Assembly: GCA_008015235.1 (NCBI GenBank) | Contig: SSFF01000009.1 | Location: forward strand, 54,823 to 118,822 | Direction of reading: 5' to 3' | Length of the DNA: 64,000 nt | Source of the DNA: Rhodoferax sp. | GTDB lineage: Bacteria; Pseudomonadota; Gammaproteobacteria; Burkholderiales; Burkholderiaceae_C | In this document: positions 7,155 through 16,167 of the stretch, in pieces | Layout of the letters: each line of letters starts with the position of its first letter | Numbering within the stretch: position 1 is the stretch's first letter | The notes under the pieces: generated by a model | Seen by the model: the letters and a program-made list of their open reading frames with translations, nothing else | Told to the model about the DNA's origin: nothing | The model's database searches: none | Program-made: the position numbers and the translations under genes

Positions 7155-7775
7155 TTATTTGGCGAACTTGGCGTAGTACGCCGCCACCGCGGGCAGGGCT
7201 GCAATACGCTGCATGTGGGCGGCCACGGTGGGGGCCAGCTGCTCGACGATGGTGGTAGGCACATGGTCCAGACGGCCCGAGACCACGCCGCGCACAAACA
7301 CGAACACCTTGAGGTCGGCCACGGTCAGGCGTTGGTCGGCAAAGTATTCGCCGCCGCGTGCCAGCAGCTGGGCTTGCAGCCAGCGCAGGTAGGTGCTCAG
7401 GGGGCCGCTGACAAAAGCCTCGCGCGCTTCGCGCAGCGCGTCACCGGTCATGCCGAAGCTGGCGCCGAGCTTGACGTTCAGGTCTTCCATGGCCTGCAGC
7501 ACTTCGTCGCACAGCAGCGCCTGGTAGGGGTCGGTGGGGTAGAGCTTGGCCAGCTTGCCGGCATAGCGGGTGATGGCGTCGCTCTGGGTGATCTGCACGC
7601 CGTCCACATGCAGGGTCGGCACCTGGCCGAAGGGGGTCTGCTTGCGCACTTCGGCGAACTCGGGAAAGGCGAAGCGCTTGTCTTCGAAGGGAATGCCGCC
7701 GATGGCAAAGGCCAGGCGTGCGGGTTCGGCGCGGCCACCGTTGAAGTCGAAATAGGTCAGGGTCAGTTGGGTCAT
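7155..7775 (-). CDS. Glutathione S-transferase
   Basis: The protein of 206 residues has an N-terminal thioredoxin-fold half (LTLTYFDFNGGRAEPARLAFAIGG, with the catalytic-region Tyr near residue 7 and the QSDAITRYAGK glutathione site) and an all-helical C-terminal half. The layout resembles the sigma/alpha-like soluble GSTs that conjugate glutathione to electrophiles in the cytoplasm. The ATG at 7775 was chosen because it begins the first beta strand; the longer upstream frame is not GST-like. The gene stands alone and is divergent from the TraB/GumN gene. Confidence 0.9.
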   Translation of the reverse strand: MTQLTLTYFDFNGGRAEPARLAFAIGGIPFEDKRFAFPEFAEVRKQTPFGQVPTLHVDGVQITQSDAITRYAGKLAKLYPTDPYQALLCDEVLQAMEDLNVKLGASFGMTGDALREAREAFVSGPLSTYLRWLQAQLLARGGEYFADQRLTVADLKVFVFVRGVVSGRLDHVPTTIVEQLAPTVAAHMQRIAALPAVAAYYAKFAK

Positions 7776-7873
7776 GGGGTCATCCTTGTGCGGGTTCGGG
7801 GCAGGGGAACGGGTGAATGTGCGGCATTGTAGGGGGCATGGCATGGTGCCTGGATTCATAAGGAAATTGGCAT

Positions 7874-7918
7874 CTGGCCCGCGTACAGGAAGCACATATA
7901 GCTATCAAATTGGGAGCA
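7874..7918 (+). repeat. 45-bp dispersed element, copy 6 (diverged)
   Basis: CTGGCCCGC, nine bases, GCACATATAGCTA, nine bases, GAGCA. The spacing is identical to the other copies but the boxes are more diverged. It lies in the divergent gap between the GST and TraB/GumN genes. Confidence 0.55.
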
Positions 7919-7961
7919 TTTGCAGGGCTATCATGGGCGCAGTGTGAAACATGGGGGAACT

Positions 7962-8840
7962 ATGAAACACTGGTGGATCGGCCTGCTGTGGGCCTGGAGT
8001 GCGAGTGTGGCCTGGGCGCAGCCGCCCGTGCCTTTGCTGTGGAAGGTCAGCGACGCCGACAACAGTGTCTACCTGCTGGGCTCCATGCACCTGCTCACCG
8101 AAGCCGACTACCCGCTGGCTCCGGTGGTCGACGCGGCTTTTGCCGACAGTGCCCAGCTGGTCTTTGAAGTGTCTCCCGACAACCTGGACCCGGCCCGGGT
8201 GGGCCAGGCCATGCTGCAGGCCGCCACGCGGACCGACGGCAAGACCTTGGAGCAAAGCCTGCCCAGGGCCACCTGGAAGGCCTTGCAGTCCTATGTGCAA
8301 GCGCAAGGCATGCCGGTGGCGGCGCTGCAGAACTACAAGCCCTGGTTCGTGGCCCTGATGGTGATAATGGGCGAGAGCCAGAAGGCCGGTGTGAACCCGG
8401 CACAGGGCCTGGATGCCCATTTCATGCAACGTGCGGCCACTGCAGGCAAGGCAACTTCCGGGCTGGAAAGAGCAGAGTCCCAGATTGCCTTGTTCGACGG
8501 CATGGGGGCAAAGGCGCAGCTGCAGTTTCTGCAGGAAACACTGGCCGATGTACCGGATTTCAAGCAACAGTTGAACGCTTTGCTGGTGGCCTGGCGCCAC
8601 GCCGACGAGGCCACGCTGGAGCGCCTGGGCCTGAAAGACTTGCGGCGCGATTACCCGGCCTTGTACCAGAGCGTCAATGTCGCCCGCAACCGGGCCTGGT
8701 TGCCGCGGCTCGAAGCGCTGCTGCGCGACAGTGACCGTGACAACGCGCTGGTCGTGGTGGGCGCCTTGCATCTTCTGGGCGACGATGGCCTGGTGCGCCA
8801 GCTGGCGCGCAAGGGCTACCGGGTGCAGCGGTTGCGTTAG
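7962..8840 (+). CDS. TraB/GumN family protein, exported
   Basis: The 292 residues begin with a signal peptide (MKHWWIGLLWAWSASVAWA-Q). The two family GxxH motifs are present: LLGSMHLL near the N-terminus and VVVGALHLLG near the C-terminus, with a conserved glutamate between them (VFEVSP). TraB/GumN proteins are related to putative metallopeptidases (EreA/ChaN superfamily), but their substrate in bacteria is unknown. The ATG at 7962 is the start of the signal sequence; longer starts add non-signal residues. Confidence 0.85.
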   Translation: MKHWWIGLLWAWSASVAWAQPPVPLLWKVSDADNSVYLLGSMHLLTEADYPLAPVVDAAFADSAQLVFEVSPDNLDPARVGQAMLQAATRTDGKTLEQSLPRATWKALQSYVQAQGMPVAALQNYKPWFVALMVIMGESQKAGVNPAQGLDAHFMQRAATAGKATSGLERAESQIALFDGMGAKAQLQFLQETLADVPDFKQQLNALLVAWRHADEATLERLGLKDLRRDYPALYQSVNVARNRAWLPRLEALLRDSDRDNALVVVGALHLLGDDGLVRQLARKGYRVQRLR

Positions 8841-8932
8841 GACAACGCTGCGTTGGCTTCCTTGCTGGCAGCGTGCAGCGCAGGCGGCACAGTGGGTTAC
8901 ATTCGCATCCAAACCACCGTTCACACCACACC

Positions 8933-9571
8933 ATGACAACTGCTGACAGCACCCTGCCCACTGCCTTGTCCACGCCCCTGATGCACTCCGCCCCTTCTGC
9001 AGGCCAGCGCCTGGCGCGCACGGCACTGTCCCTGGCGGCACTGTCCACCTTGGGCGGGTGTGCGCTGTGGACGGCCATGTTCAGCGAGAACCCGCCCGAA
9101 GTTCCGGTGCCCACACCGCCGACCGTTGCCGCACCGCAGCCCGCCGCTTCGGCGCCAGTGGCGGCCGCGCCCACCCCGGCAGCTTCCGAACCCGCACCTG
9201 CTCCGGTAGTGAGCACGCCTGTGAATGCGCCACCGCCGCCCACCGCGGCCGAACTGATTCCGCCGAGCCCCTTGCCCGTGGCCCCGGCGCCTGCGCCGGC
9301 CAGCCCCCAGCGTCCTTCGGCGGCGGTGGTCCCCACCGCCGCAGGCTTCTACCTGAACATCGGCTTGTTTGCCGTGCCCACCAATGGGTCGAACGCCGTG
9401 CACAAACTCGAAGCCGCCGGTCAGCCCGTGTTCTTTGAAGTGATCGACTCCAAGAAGGGACCTTTGACGCGCGTGCGTGTCGGACCCTTTGCCAAGCGCT
9501 CCGATGCCGATGCTGCGGCCAAGAAGATCCACGCGCTCAAGCTCGATGCCGTGGTGTTCCAGCGCAAGTGA
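8933..9571 (+). CDS. SPOR-domain lipoprotein-like protein
   Basis: Of 212 residues, the first 45 contain a hydrophobic segment ending in a lipobox-like LGG-C (SLAALSTLGGCALW). A low-complexity Pro/Ala linker follows to about residue 135. The C-terminal SPOR domain (FYLNIGLFAVPTNGSNAVHKLEAAGQPVFFE, then LTRVRVGPFAKRSDADAAAKKI) binds denuded peptidoglycan glycan strands at division sites. The start at 8933 places the hydrophobic segment unusually far in (about residue 28). The stop overlaps the GTG start of the next gene (GTGA). Confidence 0.8.
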   Translation: MTTADSTLPTALSTPLMHSAPSAGQRLARTALSLAALSTLGGCALWTAMFSENPPEVPVPTPPTVAAPQPAASAPVAAAPTPAASEPAPAPVVSTPVNAPPPPTAAELIPPSPLPVAPAPAPASPQRPSAAVVPTAAGFYLNIGLFAVPTNGSNAVHKLEAAGQPVFFEVIDSKKGPLTRVRVGPFAKRSDADAAAKKIHALKLDAVVFQRK

Positions 9572-10485
9572 AACGCTTTTACCCCCTGGGCACCCCCGGC
9601 CAGGCTTGGGGCGCTGCCGAAGTTGACCAGTGGCGCCAGCGCCAGGTGCGCCAGCGCAGCTACGCACAGGACGTGCTGCAGGCGGTGGACGCACTGCGCA
9701 GTGACTGGGATGTACTGACCTATGGTGAAGTGGTCTATGGTGACGAGCGCTTTGCCCTGCAGGCCCTGCGCAGTCGCCCGTGGAATGCTGAGTTGCCCAG
9801 CGTGCTGGTCACCGGCGGTGTGCATGGCTACGAGACCAGCGGCGTGCACGGTGCACTGCGCTTTGCCCAGCAGCACGCCAAGGCCTATGCCGGGCGGGTG
9901 AACCTTCTGGTGGTGCCATGCGTAAGCCCCTGGGCCTATGAGCGCATCCAGCGCTGGAATTTCGACGCCCTGGACCCGAACCGCAATTTCCGCGCGAGCA
10001 GCCCGGCGCAGGAGTCGGCCGCGCTGATGCGCCTGGTGGCGCCGCTGGTGGGGCAGTTTGCGGCCCACATCGACCTGCACGAAACCACCGATTCGGACGA
10101 ATCGGAATACCGCCCGGCCGTGGCCGCGCGCGATGGCAAGCCGTTCGAGCCGGCGCGCATCCCCGATGGTTTTTACTTGGTGGACGACAGCGCCAACCCG
10201 CAGCCGGCCTTCCAGCAGGCCCTCATTGCGGCGGTTGAGCGGGTGACCCACATTGCGCCCGCCGACGAAGCGGGCGGCATCATCGGCTCACCCTTGGTGG
10301 CGCACGGCGTCATCCACTACGCGATGAAGGAACTCGGCCTGTGCGCAGGTATTTCCGGTGCGCGCTTCACGACCACCACCGAGGTCTACCCCGACAGCCC
10401 GCGCGCCACGCCCGAGCAGTGCATTGCTGCCCAGGTGGCGGCGGTCTGCGCGGGTATCGACTTTGTATGCCAAATCGGCCTGTAG
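9568..10485 (+). CDS. M14-family zinc carboxypeptidase-like protein
   Basis: The 305 residues carry the M14/AstE-like metal site: HGYE (His86, Glu89) and HIDLHETTDSDE (His171), with a candidate catalytic glutamate in TTTEVYPDSP (Glu272). The DPNRNF motif is also typical. Such enzymes cleave C-terminal residues or small amides. No signal peptide is seen, so it is probably cytoplasmic. The start is a GTG overlapping the preceding stop by four bases, which suggests coupled translation with the SPOR protein. The TAG stop codon falls inside a copy of the 45-bp dispersed repeat. Confidence 0.82.
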   Translation: MKRFYPLGTPGQAWGAAEVDQWRQRQVRQRSYAQDVLQAVDALRSDWDVLTYGEVVYGDERFALQALRSRPWNAELPSVLVTGGVHGYETSGVHGALRFAQQHAKAYAGRVNLLVVPCVSPWAYERIQRWNFDALDPNRNFRASSPAQESAALMRLVAPLVGQFAAHIDLHETTDSDESEYRPAVAARDGKPFEPARIPDGFYLVDDSANPQPAFQQALIAAVERVTHIAPADEAGGIIGSPLVAHGVIHYAMKELGLCAGISGARFTTTTEVYPDSPRATPEQCIAAQVAAVCAGIDFVCQIGL

Positions 10486-10526
10486 CCCGCAAAAAATAAG
10501 CGCATGCCGCTAGCAATTTGCTAGCG
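10482..10526 (+). repeat. 45-bp dispersed element, copy 2
   Basis: GTAGCCCGC, nine bases, GCGCATGCCGCTA, nine bases, TAGCG. The first box supplies the stop codon of the M14 gene. The element continues into GCCTGCGCT, giving a long hairpin (10499-10534) between two convergent genes, which could act as a bidirectional terminator. Confidence 0.75.
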
Positions 10527-10557
10527 CCTGCGCTGTCGATGCCCGGCTTGAATCGGC

Positions 10558-11301
10558 TCAGTGGCCGAGGATCTTGGACAGAAAATCGCGGCTGCGTTCG
10601 CTTTGCGGGTTGTTGAAGAACTCGTGGGGCGTGTTCTGCTCCACGATCTGGCCCTGGTCCATGAAGATCACGCGGTCGGCCACGGCCTTGGCAAAGCCCA
10701 TTTCATGCGTCACGCAGATCATGGTGATGCCCTGGTTGGCCATCTCGATCATCACGTCCAGCACTTCCTTGATCATCTCGGGGTCCAGCGCCGAGGTGGG
10801 TTCGTCGAACAGCATGATCTTGGGCTTGAGGCACAGCGCGCGCGCGATGGCCACGCGCTGCTGCTGACCGCCCGAAAGCTGCAGCGGGTATTTCTGGGCC
10901 TGCTCGGCGATGCGCACGCGCTTGAGCTGCTCCATGGCCTTCTCTTCGGCCTCTTTCTTGGGCATCTTGCCGACCCACATGGGCGACAGCGTCAGGTTTT
11001 CCAGCACGGTGAGGTGCGGGAACAGGTTGAACTGCTGGAACACCATGCCGACTTTTTTGCGCACGTCGTCGATGGCTTTCACGTCGTCTGTCAGCTCCAC
11101 GCCGTCGACAATGAGCTGGCCCTGCTGGTGTTCCTCCAGGCGGTTGATGCAGCGGATCATGGTGGACTTGCCCGAGCCCGAGGGGCCGCAGACGACGATG
11201 CGTTCGCCTTTGGTGACAGTGAGGTCAATGTCGCGCAGCACGTGGAAATCGTTGCCGTACCATTTGTTGACTTTGTTGAAGGTGATGATGGGTTCAGACA
11301 T
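10558..11301 (-). CDS. aapP: Amino-acid ABC transporter ATP-binding protein
   Basis: The 247 residues have all ABC ATPase motifs: Walker [10 protein letters not shown] near residue 39, Q-loop, signature [15 protein letters not shown], Walker [14 protein letters not shown], and the switch histidine in CVTHEMGFA. The high similarity to GlnQ/AapP types and the two large permeases upstream identify the general L-amino-acid uptake system AapJQMP, which takes up Glu, Asp, Gln and others. It is last in the operon, eleven bases after aapM. Confidence 0.93.
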   Translation of the reverse strand: MSEPIITFNKVNKWYGNDFHVLRDIDLTVTKGERIVVCGPSGSGKSTMIRCINRLEEHQQGQLIVDGVELTDDVKAIDDVRKKVGMVFQQFNLFPHLTVLENLTLSPMWVGKMPKKEAEEKAMEQLKRVRIAEQAQKYPLQLSGGQQQRVAIARALCLKPKIMLFDEPTSALDPEMIKEVLDVMIEMANQGITMICVTHEMGFAKAVADRVIFMDQGQIVEQNTPHEFFNNPQSERSRDFLSKILGH

Positions 11302-11312
11302 TTCTGGGTCCC

Positions 11313-12413
11313 TTAGCGTTGTTTGCTCTTGTTGACCTGCGCCTCAATCCAGCGGCTGTAGCGCGACATGGAGTAGCAGAAGGTGAAATAGATGACAGCA
11401 ATGAACAGGTAGCCTTCCAGCCGGAAGGGGCGCCACTGCGCTTCCGAGTTCATGGCCATGCCCATGGCGCCGGTCAGCTCGTACAGGCTGACGATGGCCA
11501 CCAGCGAGGTGTCCTTGAAGGTGGAGATGAAGTTGTTCATGATGCCCGGCACCACCATGGCCAGGGCCTGGGGCAGCACGATCTTGCGCTGGGTCTGCCA
11601 GTACGACAGGCCCAGTGTGGCGGCCGCCTCCAACTGACCTTTGGGGATGGCCTGCAAGCCACCGCGGATGACTTCGGCCATGTAGGCAGCAGCAAACAGG
11701 GTGATGCCGGCCAGTACGCGGATCAGCACGTCGATGTTGAAGCCTGCCGGCATCAGCAGCGGGAACATGAACGAGGCCATGAACAGCACCGAGATCAGTG
11801 GCACGCCGCGGATCAGCTCCACGTACACCGTGCACAGGCTGCGGATCGCTGGCATGCCCGAGCGCCGACCCAGGGCGATGAACAGGGCGATTGGAAAGGC
11901 CATGATCATGGACAGCGAAGACAGCAGGATGGTCAGGGGCAGGCCACTCCAGACGTCGGTTTCCACACGGCGCAGGCCGAAGACACCGCCGTACATGACG
12001 GTGAAATAGAACACCAGCACGGCCACCCAGACGGCACTGAGCCAGGGCTTCCAGAAGGCACGGATGCAGCTGGCAATGATGAGCGCCAGCAGCACCACGG
12101 TCACCAGCAGGGCGCGCCAGTGTTCTTCGAACGGGTAACGGCCGAACAGGATGAAACGGAACTTCTCGCGCACCACGCCCCAGCAGGCGCCCGCGGCGGC
12201 GTGGCACACGTCCGGGTCGACCGCCCACACGGCGTTGGTGATGGCCCAGTGGAAAAACTTGGGGCCGACATACAGGAAAGCCAGTAACACCAGCAGGGTG
12301 CCCAGCGTGGTCATAGCATCGCTGAACAGGTTGGTGCGGGCCCACCCGATCAGGCCGGCGCTGCGGTGGGGCGCCGGGCGGGCAGGAATGGGTTGAAAGG
12401 TTTGTGCAGTCAT
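11313..12413 (-). CDS. aapM: Amino-acid ABC transporter permease
   Basis: The protein of 366 residues has about eight membrane helices. The C-terminal permease domain contains the ABC-interacting loop [28 protein letters not shown]. The long N-terminal extension with a periplasmic loop ([16 protein letters not shown]) is characteristic of AapM rather than the shorter GlnP-type permeases. It pairs with AapQ to form the membrane channel. The start at 12413 is ten bases after the aapQ stop. Confidence 0.92.
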   Translation of the reverse strand: MTAQTFQPIPARPAPHRSAGLIGWARTNLFSDAMTTLGTLLVLLAFLYVGPKFFHWAITNAVWAVDPDVCHAAAGACWGVVREKFRFILFGRYPFEEHWRALLVTVVLLALIIASCIRAFWKPWLSAVWVAVLVFYFTVMYGGVFGLRRVETDVWSGLPLTILLSSLSMIMAFPIALFIALGRRSGMPAIRSLCTVYVELIRGVPLISVLFMASFMFPLLMPAGFNIDVLIRVLAGITLFAAAYMAEVIRGGLQAIPKGQLEAAATLGLSYWQTQRKIVLPQALAMVVPGIMNNFISTFKDTSLVAIVSLYELTGAMGMAMNSEAQWRPFRLEGYLFIAVIYFTFCYSMSRYSRWIEAQVNKSKQR

Positions 12414-12423
12414 GGCGTTTACC

Positions 12424-13599
12424 TCACCGCTCCTTGATCGCCGAACGGGTGTTGTACCAGTTCATCAGCATGGACGTGGACAGCGAAGTGCTGAGGTAGA
12501 CCAGCATGATGATGGCAATGCACTCCACGGCGCGGCCGGTCTGGTTGATGGCGGTGTTGGCAATGGAGACCACGTCCGGGTAGCCGATGGCCACGGCCAG
12601 CGAGGAGTTCTTGGTCAGGTTCAGGTACTGGTTGGTCATGGGTGGAATGATCACGCGCAGGGCCTGCGGCAGCATCACCAGGCGCATGGTCTGGCCGCGG
12701 GAGAGGCCCAGTGCACTGGCGGCCTCGGCCTGGCCCAGGGACACCGACTGGATGCCTGCGCGCACCACTTCGGACACGAAGGCTGCGGTGTAGATGGTCA
12801 GGCCCAACAGCAGCGACAGGTACTCGGGTGAGAGTGAACCGCCATTTTCGATCGCAAACTCGCCCTGCACCGGAACGTTCCAGGCCGTGGGGGTGCCGGC
12901 CAGGATCCATCCCATCAGGGTGCCGCCCAGCATGATGCCGACCGGCACCAGAAACATGCTGCGCACCTGGCCAGTGGCTTCAAAGTGTTTTTGGGCCCAG
13001 CGCCGGTACACCCAGGCGGCCACGCAGCCCAGCGCCAGCCCGCCGAGTGTGATGAAGTGCTCGTTGCCGGCCACCGGTATGGGGAAATTGATGCCGCCCT
13101 TGCTCAGGAAGATAGGGCCTGCCGACAGTGGCTCGGTGCTGGCGGGCAGCATTTCGGTGAAAAACAGGTACCACATGAGCAACTGAAGCAGCACCGGAAT
13201 GTTGCGGAAGAATTCGACGTAGGCGGTGCACAGGCCACGGATGAGCGCATTGCGGGAGAAGCGGCCGACACCGATCAGGGTGCCGAGCACCGTGGTGAGC
13301 AGGATGCCGACGATGGCGACGCGCAGGGTGTTGACCATGCCGACCAGATAGGCGCGCCAATAGGACTCGCCCGAGTCAAAGGTGAACAGGCTCTCGCCAA
13401 TGTCAAAGCCAGCGGCGCTGCTCAGGAAGTCAAAGCCGCTTTGGATTCCACGGGCACGCATGTTGGTGGCCGTGTTGTTGGCAAGGTAGAGCACGCCCAG
13501 CGCAATCACCGCCACGGCGACGACCTGGTACACAAGTGCGCGGAAGGCCTGGCTGCGCCAGGACCACTTTTTCTTTGGAGGTTGTAAGGGTTCGGACAT
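12424..13599 (-). CDS. aapQ: Amino-acid ABC transporter permease
   Basis: This polytopic protein of 391 residues has the permease EAA-loop (QAEAASALGLSRGQTMRLVMLPQALRVIIPP) and the long inserted periplasmic region (GPIFLSKGGINFPIPVAG) typical of AapQ. It begins MSEPLQPPKKKWSWRSQAFRALVYQ. It follows aapJ after a 105-base gap holding an attenuator-like hairpin, so it is likely expressed less strongly than the binding protein. Confidence 0.92.
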   Translation of the reverse strand: MSEPLQPPKKKWSWRSQAFRALVYQVVAVAVIALGVLYLANNTATNMRARGIQSGFDFLSSAAGFDIGESLFTFDSGESYWRAYLVGMVNTLRVAIVGILLTTVLGTLIGVGRFSRNALIRGLCTAYVEFFRNIPVLLQLLMWYLFFTEMLPASTEPLSAGPIFLSKGGINFPIPVAGNEHFITLGGLALGCVAAWVYRRWAQKHFEATGQVRSMFLVPVGIMLGGTLMGWILAGTPTAWNVPVQGEFAIENGGSLSPEYLSLLLGLTIYTAAFVSEVVRAGIQSVSLGQAEAASALGLSRGQTMRLVMLPQALRVIIPPMTNQYLNLTKNSSLAVAIGYPDVVSIANTAINQTGRAVECIAIIMLVYLSTSLSTSMLMNWYNTRSAIKER

Positions 13600-13628
13600 T
13601 GCGCCCCCATTTCTTAAACGACGGAAAT

Positions 13629-13668
13629 CAAAAAGGGCAGCGCAGTCGGTGGATCTGCTGCTGCCCTT
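13629..13668 (-). terminator. Intra-operon terminator/attenuator between aapJ and aapQ
   Basis: On the minus strand AAGGGCAGCAGCAG pairs with CTGCGCTGCCCTT across a nine-base loop and is followed by a T-rich stretch. Partial termination here would raise aapJ over the membrane subunits, a common arrangement for binding proteins. Confidence 0.65.
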
Positions 13669-13704
13669 GGGTGGCGGCGATTCTGAAGATCGCCGCGCTG
13701 TGCT

Positions 13705-14739
13705 TTAGCGGATCGGGGGTGCGTACTGCACGCCGCCCTTGGTCCACAGGTTGTTCAGGCCGCGCGGCAACTGCAGGGCCGATTTGGGGCCGACATTGCG
13801 TTCAAAGATTTCACCGTAGTTGCCGGTGGCTTTTACAGCACGGGCCAGCCATTCCTTGTCCAGGCCCAGCAGCTTGCCGGTGTCCTCGGTAGCGCCCAGC
13901 ATGCGTCCGATGGCAGGGTCCTTGGTATTGGCCTTGAGCTCGTCCACATTGGCTTGGGTGATGCCGGCTTCTTCGGCTTCCAGGAGACCGTAGACGGTCC
14001 AGGTCACGATGGCACGCCACTCGTCGTCACCACGGCGCACCAGCGGGCCCAAGGGCTCCTTGGAGATCAGTTCAGGCAGGATCAGGTGGTCGGCCGGGTT
14101 CTTGGCGGACTTGTTGCGCACCGAGGCCAGGCCCGATGCGTCGGTCGTGTAGGCGATGCAGCGGCCGGAGAAGTAGGCGCCCTCCACGGCATCGAGCTTC
14201 TCAAACACCACAGGCTTGATGCCCAGGTTGTTAGACTTGGAGAAGTCGGTCAGGTTCTTTTCGGTGGTGGTGCCGGATTGCACGCACACGGTCTGGCCCT
14301 TGAGCTGCTTGGCGCTCTTGATCTTGCTCTTGACCGGTACCATGAAACCCTGGCCGTCGTAGTACACCACGGCGGTCTGGCTCAGGCCCAGGGAGGCGTC
14401 GCGGGTCAGGGTGAAGGTGGTGTTGCGCGACAGCACGTCGACTTCACCGGACTGCAATGCAGTGAAACGGGCCTGGGCTGCCAGGGGCACGTACTTCACT
14501 TTTTCCGGGTCGCCCAGGGTGGCAGCGGCCACGGCACGGCAGACATCGACGTCAATGCCGGTCCATTTGCCGTTGGAGTCGGCCGCGCTGAAACCTGCCA
14601 GGCCCGTGTGCACGCCGCATACCACCTGGCCGCGGGATTTGATGGCGTCCAGTGTCTTGCCCGCATGGGCGGGGGCAGCAGCCATGGCACCCATGGCGGC
14701 AAGGACCATGGCAACGGTTTTGGCGGTATTCAATTTCAT
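13705..14739 (-). CDS. aapJ: Periplasmic amino-acid-binding protein
   Basis: The protein of 344 residues starts with a signal peptide (MKLNTAKTVAMVLAAMGAMAAAPAHA-G). The solute-binding fold has the AapJ opening KTLDAIKSRGQVVCGVHTGLAGFS and the family pattern FTLTRDASLGLSQTAVVYYDGQGFMVP. It delivers L-amino acids to AapQMP. The ATG at 14739 is at the signal peptide start. The longer frame upstream is rejected because it would precede the signal. A sigma-54-type promoter element lies about 105 bases upstream. Confidence 0.93.
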   Translation of the reverse strand: MKLNTAKTVAMVLAAMGAMAAAPAHAGKTLDAIKSRGQVVCGVHTGLAGFSAADSNGKWTGIDVDVCRAVAAATLGDPEKVKYVPLAAQARFTALQSGEVDVLSRNTTFTLTRDASLGLSQTAVVYYDGQGFMVPVKSKIKSAKQLKGQTVCVQSGTTTEKNLTDFSKSNNLGIKPVVFEKLDAVEGAYFSGRCIAYTTDASGLASVRNKSAKNPADHLILPELISKEPLGPLVRRGDDEWRAIVTWTVYGLLEAEEAGITQANVDELKANTKDPAIGRMLGATEDTGKLLGLDKEWLARAVKATGNYGEIFERNVGPKSALQLPRGLNNLWTKGGVQYAPPIR

Positions 14740-14845
14740 TGTGGAGACTCCAATAAACAATGTTGGAAATGGAACTGTCGGCAACGGTCTTGTCCACAGT
14801 CCAAGCCACCCGCAAGGGTTTCACGGGCATGCGCGGCACTGTAAC

Positions 14846-14861
14846 GCAAGAAGCGTTCCAG
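14846..14861 (-). promoter_or_regulatory. Sigma-54 (RpoN) promoter for aapJQMP
   Basis: On the minus strand CTGGAACG-CTTC-TTGC matches the -24/-12 consensus TGGCACG-N4-TTGC, with the invariant GG and GC exactly ten bases apart. Transcription would begin near 14835, leaving a leader of about 95 bases before aapJ. NtrC-type nitrogen control is the usual partner of such promoters, but no enhancer site was identified. Confidence 0.65.
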
Positions 14862-14873
14862 AAAGTTAAGGGT

Positions 14874-14898
14874 TTACGCCAAACAGACTTTGGCGTAA
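14874..14898. terminator. Hairpin after hemerythrin gene
   Basis: TTACGCCAAA and TTTGGCGTAA form a perfect ten-base stem with a five-base loop (CAGAC). It lies between the end of the hemerythrin gene and the aapJ promoter, so it is probably a terminator insulating the two. The T tract is weak. Confidence 0.5.
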
Positions 14899-14965
14899 GC
14901 AAGTGTGCAGCGCCCGTGCAAAAAGTGCATTGCCACTGGCATGGGAAGGGGCTTTGTGCCCGGCT

Positions 14966-15460
14966 TCAGTGCGTGCTGCAGGTGCTGCCGCCGCAGCCTT
15001 CGATCGACTCCAGGGGCAGGGCCTGTGGGTGTGCGAGGGTACCGGTGGCGCAATCGAAGCCTACTTCCTGCAGGTGCGCGGCCAACGCCGCATCCATGGC
15101 CTGGGCATGCTGGGGAAACCACACCGTAAGTTCGCGCGCCATCTGACGGGGCACGTGCAGTTCACCGGCACGCCCCCGATTGGTGCCTTCGCGCATGATT
15201 TGCAGAATGATCTTGTGCTGGCTGGCGTGGCAGTTGTCGGCCGTAAAGCCCGTGGCCAGCATCCATTGGTCTTCGCGGTCGAAATGGTCCTGGGTGTGGT
15301 CCACCAGGGCTTCCCAGGCAGCCAGCAACTGGGAGTCGCCAGACTGCAGTACGGTATCCAGCAGTTCGACGAATTCGTGGTGGGTGTCGTCCATCACGGA
15401 GTTGTTCAGTGTGTAGTCTTCACTCCACTGCATGGAGTCAATTGTTTCCTGCTGCGTCAT
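14966..15460 (-). CDS. Bacteriohemerythrin-like protein
   Basis: The 164 residues carry the di-iron ligands of the hemerythrin fold in order: MQWSEDYTLNNSVMDDTHHEFVELLD, HTQDHFDREDQWM and CHASQHKIILQIMRE. The C-terminal tail ends in a cysteine-bearing CGGSTCSTH. Bacteriohemerythrins bind oxygen or NO reversibly in the cytoplasm. The ATG at 15460 was selected as the start of the domain; the upstream frame is unrelated. A second hemerythrin-type gene lies directly upstream in the same orientation, 44 bases away. Confidence 0.85.
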   Translation of the reverse strand: MTQQETIDSMQWSEDYTLNNSVMDDTHHEFVELLDTVLQSGDSQLLAAWEALVDHTQDHFDREDQWMLATGFTADNCHASQHKIILQIMREGTNRGRAGELHVPRQMARELTVWFPQHAQAMDAALAAHLQEVGFDCATGTLAHPQALPLESIEGCGGSTCSTH

Positions 15461-15504
15461 CGCTGTACCTGTCTGCATCTTTCCCTGGGGCGCCCCTTGG
15501 CGAC

Positions 15505-16068
15505 CTACTCCCCCGAATTGTGCCCGACACGGCGCCGGGCCTGCATTTCCTGGCCTGCCAGGGCACTGGCATCGGCCCCCAGCAGGGTGAACGCGGCCGG
15601 GAAAACGGTGCTGTTTTCCAGGGCAATGTGCGCGGGGTAGATGGCGCGAAAGGCCGCAATGGCGTCGCGTGCACTTTGCGAGGGGCTTCCCGCCGAGTCC
15701 GGCGCTGTCCATTGTTCCAGTATGGGTTTGACAGCGCCCCATAGTCGCTCCATGGCCACATGGTCCTGCTGCAGTTGCTGCACAGCAGCCACCAGGGCAG
15801 GCTCGCCTTGCGCCAGCAGGGCCGGAAACAGGTGCAGTTCCTCATCTTGGTGGTGCAGCGGGGCGGCAAGGGTAAAGTAGCGCAACACATCATGCGCCGC
15901 GCTGCGGCTGGAGGCGTCGTGCCCGTGCTTGTCGATGTGCGCAACCAGCCGCCCCAGCAGGTCCAGGCTGCGCTGCACCCGTTCGTGGCAGGCCAACAGC
16001 ATGTCGTGGGGGGCTTCGAAGTTGGCTGCAGGCGAGTGGAAACCCGGTAGCGCGGCGGATTGGGTCAT
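15505..16068 (-). CDS. Hemerythrin HHE-domain protein
   Basis: The 187 residues show helical HHE cation-binding motifs: PHDMLLACHERVQRSLDLLGRLVAHIDKHG, APLHHQDEELHLFPAL, LQQDHVAMERLW and YPAHIALENSTVFPAA. Such proteins sense or buffer oxygen, NO or iron. It probably forms an operon with the bacteriohemerythrin-like gene downstream. The ATG at 16068 is chosen; the earlier frame adds residues without domain character. It is divergent from the GGDEF response regulator gene. Confidence 0.83.
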   Translation of the reverse strand: MTQSAALPGFHSPAANFEAPHDMLLACHERVQRSLDLLGRLVAHIDKHGHDASSRSAAHDVLRYFTLAAPLHHQDEELHLFPALLAQGEPALVAAVQQLQQDHVAMERLWGAVKPILEQWTAPDSAGSPSQSARDAIAAFRAIYPAHIALENSTVFPAAFTLLGADASALAGQEMQARRRVGHNSGE

Positions 16069-16167
16069 GGCAAAGTACTGGATTGGATGGGTGGTGGGGC
16101 ATACTAGCGCCCCGCGGCCGGCCACACCTTAAGGCAGTTTGGCCTTTCTCCTATTTCTCTATTTTTC

